Source of the DNA: Pedococcus cremeus
GTDB taxonomy: Bacteria > Actinomycetota > Actinomycetes > Actinomycetales > Dermatophilaceae
DNA length: 64,000 bases
Direction: 5' to 3'
Assembly: GCF_900111375.1 (NCBI RefSeq)
Contig: NZ_FOHB01000007.1
Span: forward strand, 1-64,000
Shown: in pieces, positions 28,865-39,046 of the stretch
Position numbering within the stretch: the stretch's first letter is position 1
Layout: the number at the start of each line of letters is the position of its first letter
Notes under the pieces: generated by a model
Told to the model about the DNA's origin: nothing
Databases searched by the model: none
What the model saw: only the letters and a program-made list of their open reading frames with translations
Translations under genes and position numbers: made by a program

Positions 28865-30451
28865 TCAGGTGGCGAGGTCGCGCCGCCGGAAGGTGACGGC
28901 GCCCAGGGCCGTGACCGCGGCGGCGAGGACCAGCAGCACCGCCAGCCCGGTCGGGTTGGCGTCGCCGCCAGGCAGGCTGCCGAGGTGGTCGAACGGCGAG
29001 AGGCCGAGCGCCCAGTCGGGCAGCTCGAGCAGGGCGCCGAACTCACCGAGCAGCAGGAAGGCTGCCAGCAGCCCCCAGGCCGCGGGCGTCCAGCGCGGCA
29101 GCAGGCCGAACAGCGCCACCGTGAGGCCCACGCACACCAGCACCGCGGGTGCTGTGGCCAGCGCAGCCGGCAGGAGCTCGCCCACCCCGGTCGGGCTCAC
29201 CGCTCCGGCCGCGGCCCCGGCGCTCAGGCCGCCGACGAAGAGCAGCCACAGCGCCCCTCCCATCGCGATGGTGACGTGGCTGGCGAGCCAGCTCCACCGG
29301 GTGACCCGGGTCGCGAGCACGACCTCTGCCCGACCGGCGTCCTCCTCGGAGTGCAACCGCAGGGCGGTCGTGATGCCGTAGGCGGCGACGCCGACGGCGA
29401 GGAAGCGCAGCTCGGTGCCGAAGAACGCGTCGAGCACCGACCCCTGACCGCCGCTCATCTTGCGCAGCATCTGCTCCATGCCCGGGCTGCTCGCGATGTC
29501 GGAGACCGAGGCGGCGAGGCTGCCGACCACCGAGCCCAGCACGGCGTACGCGATCGTCCACCCGAGCAGGGCGCCGCGGTGCAGCCGCCAGGCGAGCCCG
29601 AAGGGGCTGCCGAGCCGCGCGCCGGCGCGGGCGGGACCGGGTCGGGAGGCCCACAGGCCGGCGCCAAGGTCACGGCGCTGGAGCAGCACGTCGGCGGCGA
29701 CGAGCAGCGCGGCGGTGACGGCGAGGGCCGGCAGCACCATCCACAGCCGGTTGTCCCCGAAGGGGCTGACCCGCTCGGCCCAGCCGAGGAACGAGGCGTA
29801 GACGAGGTCCTGCCCGCTCTCGGAGGTGTCGGCCCCGGCGCGCACCACGAAGGCGAGCCCCAGCACGGCGAGGGCAACGCCCCCGGCGCCGCGCGTGGTC
29901 GTGGTGAGCTGCACCGCCACGGCGGTGATGCCGGTCATGACGAGACCGGCGACGACGATGGTGACCCCCAGTGCGACCGAGCCGACCGGGTCGACGCCGG
30001 TGGGCAGGAGTGCGAGCGCGCTCAGCGCCCCGGTCGCGAGCACCGACAGCACCGCCAGCGACACGGCGGCCGCCAGCGGCGCCCTTCGTCCCACCACACC
30101 GCCGCCGACGAGCTCGAGGCGTCCTTCCTCCTCCTCGGTGCGGGTGTGGCGACGCACGAGGGCGAAGGCGAGGAAGGCGGCGAACAGGCTGCCCATCATG
30201 ATCGTCTTGAGCACCCCGACCCCGGCTGCGGTGAGCGAGGGGAGTGGGCCGTAGAGGGCCGCCACCGAGGGAGTCGCGGCCATGAGGCGAGCGCCCGCGG
30301 CCGCCTCGGCGTCGCTGGGGTACAGGTCGAGGGTGGCCGCCATGGCGGCGTAGGCCATGGCCGCCATGGCGAGCACCGCGGAGGTGACCACCCAGCGGTC
30401 ACGCCGCCAGGCGAGCCGCAGCAGGGCACCGGTGCCGGCGAAGGTGCTCAT
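28865..30451 (-). CDS. ABC-2 exporter permease (polyketide-antibiotic exporter type)
   Basis: Large integral membrane protein, 528 aa, with about twelve hydrophobic helices in two similar halves, the layout of TnrB3-type exporters of polyketide antibiotics (COG3559). ATG 30451 overlaps the end of the ATPase gene by 4 bp, so they are coupled. The C-terminal half contains a long extracellular loop after SSPGMEQMLRKMSGGQGS, near residue 325. The exported compound is unknown; drug or self-produced lipid or antibiotic efflux is plausible. Confidence 0.85.
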   Translation of the reverse strand: MSTFAGTGALLRLAWRRDRWVVTSAVLAMAAMAYAAMAATLDLYPSDAEAAAGARLMAATPSVAALYGPLPSLTAAGVGVLKTIMMGSLFAAFLAFALVRRHTRTEEEEGRLELVGGGVVGRRAPLAAAVSLAVLSVLATGALSALALLPTGVDPVGSVALGVTIVVAGLVMTGITAVAVQLTTTTRGAGGVALAVLGLAFVVRAGADTSESGQDLVYASFLGWAERVSPFGDNRLWMVLPALAVTAALLVAADVLLQRRDLGAGLWASRPGPARAGARLGSPFGLAWRLHRGALLGWTIAYAVLGSVVGSLAASVSDIASSPGMEQMLRKMSGGQGSVLDAFFGTELRFLAVGVAAYGITTALRLHSEEDAGRAEVVLATRVTRWSWLASHVTIAMGGALWLLFVGGLSAGAAAGAVSPTGVGELLPAALATAPAVLVCVGLTVALFGLLPRWTPAAWGLLAAFLLLGEFGALLELPDWALGLSPFDHLGSLPGGDANPTGLAVLLVLAAAVTALGAVTFRRRDLAT

Positions 30452-31386
30452 GCCGAGACCTCGGCCTCCGCCGGGGCTGCCCCTGGTTCCCCCGTGAGCT
30501 CGTCGCGGTACTGCGAGAGGAAGAGCTCCTCGAGGGTCGGCGGCTGGCAGGTCAGCGCCTCGATGCCGTGGGGGCCGAGGCGGCCCACGACGTCGCCCAC
30601 GGCGCTCGTGTCGACCGAGAGCACCAGCCGGTCGCGGTCCTGGCGCACGGTGTGCACGCCCGGCCACTGCTCCACCTCGGCCGGCGGCAGGGGGCGGGCG
30701 AGCGTGGCGTCGACCGTCGACCTGGTCATGTGTCGCAGGTCGGCGAGGCTGCCGGAGTCGACGATCCGGCCGGCCCGCACGATGCTCACGTGGTCGGCCG
30801 TCGCCTCCACCTCGGACAGGATGTGGCTCGAGAGCAGCACGGTGCGTCCCTCGTCGCGCGCGGCCGTCGCGTAGCGCTCGAAGACCTTCTCCATGAGCGG
30901 GTCGAGGCCGGAGGTCGGCTCGTCGAGGAGGAGCAGCGGCACGTCCGAGGCCAGGGCGGCGACGAGCGCGACCTTCTGCCGGTTGCCCTTGGAGTAGGAG
31001 CGCCCCTTCTTGGTCGGGTCGAGCTCGAAGGCCTCGAGCAGCTCGGCGCGCCGGCGCTCGTCGAGGCCTCCGCGCAGCCGGCCGAGGAGGTCGATCACCT
31101 CGCCGCCGGTGAGGTTCGGCCACAGGGCGACGTCGCCGGGCACGTAGGCCAGCTGCCGGTGCAGCTCGGTGGCGTCGCTCCACGGGTCGCGGCCCAGCAG
31201 GGTCGCCGTGCCGCCGTCGGCGCGGATCAGGCCGAGCAGGACGCGGATGGTGGTCGACTTGCCGGCGCCGTTGGGGCCGAGGAAGCCGTGGATCTCGCCC
31301 TGGCGGACGGTCAGGTCGAGCGAGTCGAGGGCAACGGTCGTCCCGAAGGTCTTGCGCAGCCCCCGGGTCTCGATGACTGTGGTCAT
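30448..31386 (-). CDS. ABC exporter ATP-binding protein
   Basis: ATPase partner of the downstream permease, 312 aa. Walker A GPNGAGKST, Q-loop, signature YSKGNRQK, Walker B LLLLDEPTSGLD and the switch His in LLSSHILSEVE are intact. A C-terminal domain of about 90 residues is typical of drug exporters. ATG 31386 is preferred over TTG 31410: TATCGT (minus strand, 31393-31398) lies 6 nt before it, so the mRNA looks leaderless. Its promoter shares the operator region with the divergent GbsR-like regulator. Confidence 0.9.
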   Translation of the reverse strand: MTTVIETRGLRKTFGTTVALDSLDLTVRQGEIHGFLGPNGAGKSTTIRVLLGLIRADGGTATLLGRDPWSDATELHRQLAYVPGDVALWPNLTGGEVIDLLGRLRGGLDERRRAELLEAFELDPTKKGRSYSKGNRQKVALVAALASDVPLLLLDEPTSGLDPLMEKVFERYATAARDEGRTVLLSSHILSEVEATADHVSIVRAGRIVDSGSLADLRHMTRSTVDATLARPLPPAEVEQWPGVHTVRQDRDRLVLSVDTSAVGDVVGRLGPHGIEALTCQPPTLEELFLSQYRDELTGEPGAAPAEAEVSA

Positions 31387-31392
31387 GCGTTC

Positions 31393-31398
31393 ACGATA
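31393..31398 (-). promoter_or_regulatory. -10 element of the ABC exporter operon
   Basis: TATCGT on the minus strand, 6 nt before ATG 31386; decides that start. Confidence 0.55.
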
Positions 31399-31399
31399 C

Positions 31400-31431
31400 G
31401 CATTCTTCAAAAGAATCTGAATGCTTTAAAG
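31400..31431. promoter_or_regulatory. nested inverted-repeat operator between exporter and regulator
   Basis: Three nested or adjacent dyads: ATTCTT/AAGAAT (31402-31407 and 31411-31416), GCATTC/GAATGC (31400-31405 and 31419-31424) and the palindrome CTTTAAAG (31424-31431). They lie between two divergent -10 elements (31393-31398 minus, 31427-31432 plus), where a bound regulator would block both genes. Binding by the adjacent GbsR/MarR protein is inference. Confidence 0.65.
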
Positions 31432-31432
31432 T
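31427..31432 (+). promoter_or_regulatory. -10 element of the GbsR/MarR-like regulator
   Basis: TAAAGT, 7 nt before ATG 31440; supports that start over GTG 31431 and a leaderless mRNA. Confidence 0.5.
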
Positions 31433-31439
31433 GACAGTC

Positions 31440-31922
31440 ATGAGCTCCCGTCGTGTCGCACCGGCCCCTGCCCGGTTCGTGGAGCGGTTCGGCTCCGCGC
31501 TCACCGCAGCCGGTATGCCGCGGCTGCCCGCTCGCGTCTTCGCCTGCCTGCTCGCGGACGACGACGGTGCGATGACCGCCGCGGAGCTCGGCGAGGTGCT
31601 CGAGGTCAGCCCGGCCTCGGTGTCCGGTGCCGTCCGCTACCTGCAGCAGGTTCGGATGATCCACCGTGAGCGGCAGCCCGGTACCCGGCGCGACCTCTAC
31701 GTCGTCGCCGACGACGCCTGGCACGACGCCGTCATCAGCGCCGGGCAGGTCTACCAGCCGCTGCGTGCCGTCCTCGCCGAGGGCGTCGACGTGGTCGGCG
31801 GGAAGCGAACCACGGCCGGGAGGCGGCTGGCCCTGTCGGCCGAGTTCCTCGACTTCCTCACCGAGGAGTTCGAGGGCGTCGCCAGGCGCTGGGAGAAGCG
31901 GCGGGCCGAGCTCACCGGCTGA
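31440..31922 (+). CDS. GbsR/MarR-family transcriptional regulator
   Basis: Winged-helix regulator, 160 aa, of the GbsR branch (COG1510). The helix-turn-helix is [21 protein letters not shown] near residues 42-62, followed by the wing [10 protein letters not shown] and a C-terminal helical dimerisation region. It is divergent from an ABC exporter across a 53-bp gap holding nested dyads, the usual arrangement for an autoregulated efflux regulator. The start is set by TAAAGT 7 nt upstream. Confidence 0.85.
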   Translation: MSSRRVAPAPARFVERFGSALTAAGMPRLPARVFACLLADDDGAMTAAELGEVLEVSPASVSGAVRYLQQVRMIHRERQPGTRRDLYVVADDAWHDAVISAGQVYQPLRAVLAEGVDVVGGKRTTAGRRLALSAEFLDFLTEEFEGVARRWEKRRAELTG

Positions 31923-31967
31923 GCTCGCCGGCTGGGGTGGTGAGGTTGGCCACGGGCCGGGAGCACG

Positions 31968-31975
31968 CGGCATAC
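31968..31975 (+). repeat. intergenic copy of CGGCATAC
   Basis: A copy of the over-represented 8-mer in the short gap before the mutase promoter, so not explained by coding constraint. Confidence 0.7.
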
Positions 31976-31983
31976 CTCGCCAC

Positions 31984-31989
31984 TAGTCT
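31984..31989 (+). promoter_or_regulatory. -10 element of methylmalonyl-CoA mutase gene
   Basis: TAGTCT, 7 nt before ATG 31997, no Shine-Dalgarno; leaderless pattern. Confidence 0.5.
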
Positions 31990-31996
31990 TCGGCCC

Positions 31997-33589
<1,593 letters not shown>

Positions 33590-33667
33590 CCTGCCGCACC
33601 TTCTTCTGGACGTCTGCAGCTTCGCAGCCGGTCGGTCTGCGGGCGCGCGGGTACAGTTCGCCCTGAG

Positions 33668-34891
33668 ATGACTGACAACTCCCTCCTGTCCGCCGTGGTC
33701 GGCAGCGTCGACCCCCTCCTGCCCGAGCTCGTCGAGATCCGCCGCGACCTGCACGCCCACCCCGAGCTCTCCCGCGAGGAGACCCGCACGACCATGGTGG
33801 TCAGCCAGCGGCTGGCCGCCGCCGGCGTGCGCGTGCGGCCGCTGGCCGGCACCGGGCTCGTCGCGGACATCGGCGCCGAGCAGCCGGCATACCGGGTGGC
33901 GCTGCGCGCCGACCTCGACGCCCTGCCGGTGCGGGAGCGGACGAACCTGGAGTGGGCCTCGACCAACTACGGGGTGTGCCACGCGTGCGGGCACGACGTG
34001 CACGTGACCTCGGTGCTCGGAGCCGGGCTCGCGCTGCGGGCGCAGGAGGAGCGGCTGCGCGAGCAGGGCGTCGCCGCGCGCCTGATCTTCCAGCCCGCCG
34101 AGGAGGTCATCCCCGGTGGTGCGATCGACGTCCTGGAGCAGGGCGGCATGGAGGGCGTCGACGCCGTCTTCGCCGTGCACTGCGACCCCAGCATCGAGGT
34201 CGGCCGGGTCGGCCTGCGCGAGGGCCCGATCACGGCGGCCTCCGACCGCGTCACCGTGCACCTCAGCGGGCGCGGCGGCCACACCTCCCGCCCGCACCTG
34301 ACCGAGGACCTCACCTTCGCGCTCGCGAAGGTGATCACCGAGGTTCCCGCCGTGCTCTCGCGGCGGCTCGACCCCCGGTCGGGGCTGGCCCTGGTGTGGG
34401 GCGAGGTGCGGGCCGGCATGGCCAGCAACGTCATCCCCTCCTCGGGCATCGTCGCCGGCACGCTGCGCATGCTCGACGCCGAGGCATGGAAGAGCGTGGG
34501 CCCCCTCCTCGAGCAGGTGGTGCACGCCGTCGTCAGCCCGTATGCCGTGACCGCCCGCCTCGAGCACGTGCCCGGCGTGCCGCCGGTGGTCAACCACCCC
34601 GACGCCGTCGACGTGCTGCGCCAGTCGTGCGTCGGGGGAGGGCTCGAACCGGTGCCGACGCCGCAGTCCCTCGGCGGCGAGGACTTCGCGTGGTACCTCA
34701 CCTCCGTGCCGGGGGCCATGGCGCGGCTCGGCACCCGCACCCCGGGGGGCCGCACCTATGACCTGCACCAGGGCGACCTGGTCGTCGACGAGGGGGCGGT
34801 GGCCGCCGGGGCGCGGCTGCTGGCCGGCGCGGTCGTGGCCGACGTCATCAAGGCGGCGGCGTCGGGCGACCCCGGCACCACGGAGTCCTGA
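33668..34891 (+). CDS. M20D family amidohydrolase
   Basis: Zinc-dependent amidohydrolase of the hippurate/IAA-amino acid hydrolase type, 407 aa. The N-terminal block RRDLHAHPELS, the metal-binding CHACGHDVH near residue 105 and FQPAEE near residue 146 are in order, and the dimerisation domain begins near GRGGHTSRP. The second metal region GGEDFAWY is near the C-terminus. It likely removes acyl groups from N-acyl amino acids; the actual substrate is unknown. There is no signal peptide. Confidence 0.88.
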   Translation: MTDNSLLSAVVGSVDPLLPELVEIRRDLHAHPELSREETRTTMVVSQRLAAAGVRVRPLAGTGLVADIGAEQPAYRVALRADLDALPVRERTNLEWASTNYGVCHACGHDVHVTSVLGAGLALRAQEERLREQGVAARLIFQPAEEVIPGGAIDVLEQGGMEGVDAVFAVHCDPSIEVGRVGLREGPITAASDRVTVHLSGRGGHTSRPHLTEDLTFALAKVITEVPAVLSRRLDPRSGLALVWGEVRAGMASNVIPSSGIVAGTLRMLDAEAWKSVGPLLEQVVHAVVSPYAVTARLEHVPGVPPVVNHPDAVDVLRQSCVGGGLEPVPTPQSLGGEDFAWYLTSVPGAMARLGTRTPGGRTYDLHQGDLVVDEGAVAAGARLLAGAVVADVIKAAASGDPGTTES

Positions 34892-34906
34892 CCGAAGTCT
34901 CCTGAA

Positions 34907-34932
34907 CGTCTGTCCTGGCCGTCTGTCCTGGC
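34907..34932 (+). repeat. 13-bp perfect tandem duplication
   Basis: CGTCTGTCCTGGC occurs twice without a gap (34907-34919, 34920-34932), followed by looser CCTGACC-like repeats to about 34970. It lies in the 215-bp gap before the BMP operon. Function unknown. Confidence 0.6.
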
Positions 34933-35106
34933 CGGCTCTCCCTGACCTGTCGCTGACCCTCTCCTGACCTCGTCCATACAGTCGCGGATTCGTAACAGTT
35001 CAGCCGGGTTTCCCGAAGGCGTCCGAGTCTCACAGCGTGGACGGCTATTGTCCTGACGCGGGAGTGCAGCGCGTGCCTCCTCCAAGACCTAGAACAGGAG
35101 AACGCC

Positions 35107-36162
35107 TTGCGTCACACGATCAAGGTTGCGGCGGTCATGTCGGCCGCTGCGCTGGCACTCGCCGCCTGCGGTGACTCCGGCGGGACGAGCAGCGGTGGCG
35201 GGTCCACCTCGTCCGCAGGAGCAAAGAAGACCATCAAGGTGGGCATGGCCTACGACGTCGGCGGTCGTGGCGACCAGTCGTTCAACGACTCCGCCGCCGC
35301 CGGCCTGGACAAGGCCAAGAGCGAGCTGGGAGTCGAGGTCAAGGAGGCCGCGGCCGTCAACGGCGAGAACGAGGCGGCCCGCGAGGAGCGCCTGCAGCAG
35401 CTCGTCGACGCCGGCTACACCCACATCGTCGCCGTCGGCTTCGCGTACGCCAAGTCCGTGGGCAAGGCGGCCAAGGACAACCCGGACGCCCACTTCGCGA
35501 TCGTGGACGACGCCTCGGCGGACTCCAAGGGCCCGAACGTCGACCAGATCACCTTCGCCGAGAACGAGGGCTCGTTCATCGTCGGCGCGGCTGCCGCGCT
35601 CAAGTCGAAGGCGGGCAACATCGGCTTCGTCGGTGGTGTGAACACCCCGCTGATCAAGAAGTTCGAGGCCGGCTACGTCGCGGGCGCCAAGGCCGTCAAC
35701 AAGGACATCAAGATCCAGATCAAGTACCTCACCCAGCCGCCGGACTTCTCCGGCTTCGCCGACCCGGCGAAGGGCAAGACCGCGGCCGAGGGGATGTACC
35801 AGAGCGGCGCGGACGTGGTCTACCACGCGGCCGGTGGCTCCGGCGGTGGCGTCTTCACGGCGGCCAAGGCGGCGAACGCCATGGCGATCGGCGTCGACTC
35901 CGACCAGGCCCTGACGGCCCCCGCGGACGTCAAGGACGTCATCATCACCTCGATGATCAAGAAGGTCGACGTCGGCGTCTTCGACTTCATCAAGTCGGCC
36001 ACCGAGGGCAAGGAGCTGAGCGGCAACAAGGTCTACGACCTCAAGTCGGGCGGTGTGGACTACTCCACCACCGGCGGCAAGATCGACGACATCAAGGCCA
36101 AGCTCGACGACTACAAGAAGCAGATCATCGACGGCAAGATCACGGTTCCCACCACCCCGTGA
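35107..36162 (+). CDS. BMP-family nucleoside ABC transporter binding lipoprotein
   Basis: Basic membrane protein (BmpA/PnrA) type periplasmic-fold lipoprotein, 351 aa, binding purine or pyrimidine nucleosides outside the membrane. The signal peptide ends in lipobox LALAAC at about residue 19, followed by a Gly/Ser linker. Family landmarks are YDVGGRGDQSFND and GYVAGAKAVN. It starts with TTG 35107, with AGGAG 8 nt before it. A strong hairpin after the gene (36179-36216) probably limits read-through into the ATPase, giving excess binding protein. Downstream genes are nucleoside catabolic enzymes. Confidence 0.92.
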   Translation: MRHTIKVAAVMSAAALALAACGDSGGTSSGGGSTSSAGAKKTIKVGMAYDVGGRGDQSFNDSAAAGLDKAKSELGVEVKEAAAVNGENEAAREERLQQLVDAGYTHIVAVGFAYAKSVGKAAKDNPDAHFAIVDDASADSKGPNVDQITFAENEGSFIVGAAAALKSKAGNIGFVGGVNTPLIKKFEAGYVAGAKAVNKDIKIQIKYLTQPPDFSGFADPAKGKTAAEGMYQSGADVVYHAAGGSGGGVFTAAKAANAMAIGVDSDQALTAPADVKDVIITSMIKKVDVGVFDFIKSATEGKELSGNKVYDLKSGGVDYSTTGGKIDDIKAKLDDYKKQIIDGKITVPTTP

Positions 36163-36178
36163 CCTGAGGCTGACGGAC

Positions 36179-36216
36179 AGGGCCCGGGCGGCGCGGTAAC
36201 GTGCCACCCGGGCCCT
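36179..36216 (+). terminator. attenuating hairpin between binding protein and ATPase genes
   Basis: AGGGCCCGGG (36179-36188) pairs with CCCGGGCCCT (36207-36216). It is located between BMP and the transporter ATPase, and followed by TCG rather than a T-tract, so partial termination or 3' stabilisation is likelier than full termination. Confidence 0.7.
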
Positions 36217-36308
36217 TCGTCGCCCGCCACCACTGCGGCGAGACGGTGCTTGCCTGACCGCCGCCAGCCTGACAACCTCCCCGCGCACCACCGCGGGCCA
36301 GACCAGGA

Positions 36309-37931
36309 GTGTGCGTCATCGCTTCCTCCACGCAAAGCCCGGCTGCGGCCGGTGTCGGCGACCTCGCCGTCGAGCTCGAAGGCATCACCAAGCGCTTCCC
36401 CGGCGTCGTCGCCAACAAGGACATCGCCTTCTCGGTCCGCCGGGGCACCGTGCACGCGATCGTGGGGGAGAACGGTGCGGGCAAGTCGACGCTGATGAAG
36501 ATCCTCTACGGCGTCCAGCGACCCGACGAGGGCAGCATCAAGGTCAACGGCCAGCCCGTGAACCTCCATACTCCGGCGGATGCCATCCGCGCCGGCATCG
36601 GCATGGTGTTCCAGCACTTCATGCTGGCCGACAACCTGACGATCCTCGAGAACGTCGTCCTCGGGGCCGAGTCGATGCACGGCATCGGCAACGCCGCCCG
36701 CGAGGAGATCCGGCGGATCTCGGACGACTACGGCCTCGACGTCGACGCCGACGCCCTCGTCGCCGACCTCGGCGTCGGAGCTCGCCAGCGGGTGGAGATT
36801 CTCAAGGTCCTCTACCGCGGTGCAAAGATCCTCATCCTCGACGAGCCCACCGCCGTGCTCGTGCCACAGGAGGTCGACGAGCTCTTCGACAACCTCCGGG
36901 AGCTGAAGAAGGAGGGCCTCACGGTCCTCTTCATCTCGCACAAGCTGGACGAGGTGCTGAAGGTCGCCGACTCCATCACGGTCATCCGCCGGGGCACCAC
37001 GATCGACACCGTCGACCCGAGCAGCGTCAACGCCCGGCAGCTCGCCGAGCTCATGGTCGGCTCCGAGCTGCCGTCCCCGAGCACCGAGGAGTCGACCGTC
37101 ACCGACCGTCCCGTCCTTCGGGTCTCGGGACTCAGCCTCCAGGGCACCGAAGGACGTCCTCTGCTCGACGACATCTCCTTCACGATCCATGCCGGCGAGG
37201 TGCTCGGCATCGCTGGGGTGGAGGGCAACGGCCAGGCCGAGCTCGTCGAGGTGATCATGGGGATGCGCGAGCCCACCTCCGGCCAGGTGGTCCTGGAGGA
37301 CACCGACATCTCCGACTGGGACGTCCGCGAGATCCGGGAGGCGGGGGTGGCCTACATCCCCGAGGACCGGCAGCGCCACGGTCTCCTGCTCGAGGCCCCG
37401 CTCTGGGAGAACCGGATCCTCGGCCACCAGACCGAGGCGCCCAACGTGCGTGGCCCGCTCATCAACGCGTCCGGTGCGCGCGCCGACACCGAGCGCATCG
37501 TCCGGGAGTACGACGTACGCACGCCCTCCGTCTACGTGACCGCCGCGTCGCTCTCCGGCGGCAACCAGCAGAAGCTCATCGTCGGGCGCGAGATGAGCCA
37601 CGACCCCAAGGTGCTCGTCGCCGCCCACCCCACGCGCGGCGTCGACGTCGGCGCCCAGGCAAGCATCTGGGACCTCATGCGACACGCCAGGGCCAAGGGC
37701 CTGGCCGTGCTGTTGATCTCGGCTGACCTCGAGGAGCTGATCGGCCTGTCGGACACCATCCAGGTCATCCTGCGTGGCCGGCTCACCGGACCGTTCGACC
37801 CCGACACGGTGACCAGCGAGGAGCTCGGTGCGGCGATGACGGGCGCGGCGGCGGACACGGCATCCACCACCGACCGGCCGGCGACCGGGCGACCGACCGG
37901 TGACACCAGCCACGAAGGAGACCACCGATGA
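36309..37931 (+). CDS. nucleoside ABC transporter ATP-binding protein (two ATPase domains)
   Basis: Double-domain ATPase, 540 aa, energising the BMP nucleoside importer. The first domain has Walker A GENGAGKST and Walker B ILILDEPTAVL with the family-typical signature LGVGARQRVE. The second has a degenerate Walker A (GVEGNGQAEL) but a good signature LSGGNQQK. The start is uncertain: GTG 36309 is the only near canonical start but overlaps the last G of AGGAG (36305-36309); ATC 36318, in frame, has ideal 8-nt spacing. The end overlaps the first permease (ATGA). Confidence 0.9.
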   Translation: MCVIASSTQSPAAAGVGDLAVELEGITKRFPGVVANKDIAFSVRRGTVHAIVGENGAGKSTLMKILYGVQRPDEGSIKVNGQPVNLHTPADAIRAGIGMVFQHFMLADNLTILENVVLGAESMHGIGNAAREEIRRISDDYGLDVDADALVADLGVGARQRVEILKVLYRGAKILILDEPTAVLVPQEVDELFDNLRELKKEGLTVLFISHKLDEVLKVADSITVIRRGTTIDTVDPSSVNARQLAELMVGSELPSPSTEESTVTDRPVLRVSGLSLQGTEGRPLLDDISFTIHAGEVLGIAGVEGNGQAELVEVIMGMREPTSGQVVLEDTDISDWDVREIREAGVAYIPEDRQRHGLLLEAPLWENRILGHQTEAPNVRGPLINASGARADTERIVREYDVRTPSVYVTAASLSGGNQQKLIVGREMSHDPKVLVAAHPTRGVDVGAQASIWDLMRHARAKGLAVLLISADLEELIGLSDTIQVILRGRLTGPFDPDTVTSEELGAAMTGAAADTASTTDRPATGRPTGDTSHEGDHR

Positions 37932-39046
37932 GGACGTTCCAGCCTCGCCGGATACTGCTGTCGGTCGCTGCGCCGGTCCTGGCCCTGCTCGTGGCGTTCG
38001 TCATCACGTCACTGATCCTCTGGGCCGTCGGTGACCCCGTGGCGGAGGTGTGGAAGACGCTCCTGGGTGCGCCACGGCCCCGCCAGGTGGTGAACATCGT
38101 CAACAGTGCCAGCGTGCTCTACCTCTCGGCCATCGCCGTGGCGGTCGGCTTCCGGATGAACCTGTTCAACATCGGCGTCGACGGGCAGTACCGGGTCGCC
38201 GCCTTCGCCGGTGCGCTCTTCGCCGGCCAGGCTTGGCTGCCCGGCCCGCTGAACGTGCTGCTCACCCTCGTCGTGGCGATGGTTGCGGGTGGCCTCTGGG
38301 CCTCCATCGCGGCCTGGCTGAAGGTGCGCCGCGGGGTGTCCGAGGTGATCTCGACGATCATGTTGAACGCCATTGCCACCGGACTGGTGCAGTGGCTGCT
38401 GCTCAAGGTCTCCAGCCAGGAGAAGGGCAGCAACGCGATCGGCACCAAGCTGATCCCGGAGTCGTCGCGCCTCGACGGCTTCGCCCTCATCCCCAACGCC
38501 AGCAACCGCGTCTACACGCTCGTGCTCCTGGCGATCCTGGTCGGGGTCGCCTACTGGTTCGTGCTGGGCAAGACCCGCTTCGGCTTCGACCTCAGGGCCA
38601 CGGGCCGCAGCGAGTCGGCCGCCGTCGCGAGCGGGGTCAAGGTGCCCCGCATGGTGATGACCGCCATGATCGCCTCGGGTGCCCTCGCAGGCCTCGTCGG
38701 CATGCCGCTGCTGTTCGGCCAGGACTACCAGTACGGCACCACCTTCCAGGCCGGGCTCGGCTTCGCCGGCATCGGCATCGCGCTGCTCGGTCGCAACAAC
38801 GCCATCGGGATCGCGTTCGCCTCGCTGCTGTGGGCCTACCTGGACCAGCAGTCGAACGGTCTGCAGATCCGCGCAGGCGTGGCGCCGGAGCTGGTCAACA
38901 TCATCCAGGGCGTCATCCTCTTCGCCGTGGTCATCGCCTACGAGCTGATCCGCCGTGCGGACCTCCGGCTCGAGCAGAACCGGGTCGCGCGCGAGCTCGC
39001 CGCCCAGTCACCGTCCACCCCCGCAACCCAAGGAGCCTCGGCATGA
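37928..39046 (+). CDS. nucleoside ABC transporter permease 1
   Basis: Membrane permease, 372 aa, of the BMP/ribose-type family with about nine hydrophobic helices. The conserved segments FNIGVDGQY and GVSEVISTIMLN are visible; LRATGRSESAAVASGV is the ATPase-contact loop. It overlaps the ATPase gene and the second permease by 4 bp each. Confidence 0.9.
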   Translation: MRTFQPRRILLSVAAPVLALLVAFVITSLILWAVGDPVAEVWKTLLGAPRPRQVVNIVNSASVLYLSAIAVAVGFRMNLFNIGVDGQYRVAAFAGALFAGQAWLPGPLNVLLTLVVAMVAGGLWASIAAWLKVRRGVSEVISTIMLNAIATGLVQWLLLKVSSQEKGSNAIGTKLIPESSRLDGFALIPNASNRVYTLVLLAILVGVAYWFVLGKTRFGFDLRATGRSESAAVASGVKVPRMVMTAMIASGALAGLVGMPLLFGQDYQYGTTFQAGLGFAGIGIALLGRNNAIGIAFASLLWAYLDQQSNGLQIRAGVAPELVNIIQGVILFAVVIAYELIRRADLRLEQNRVARELAAQSPSTPATQGASA

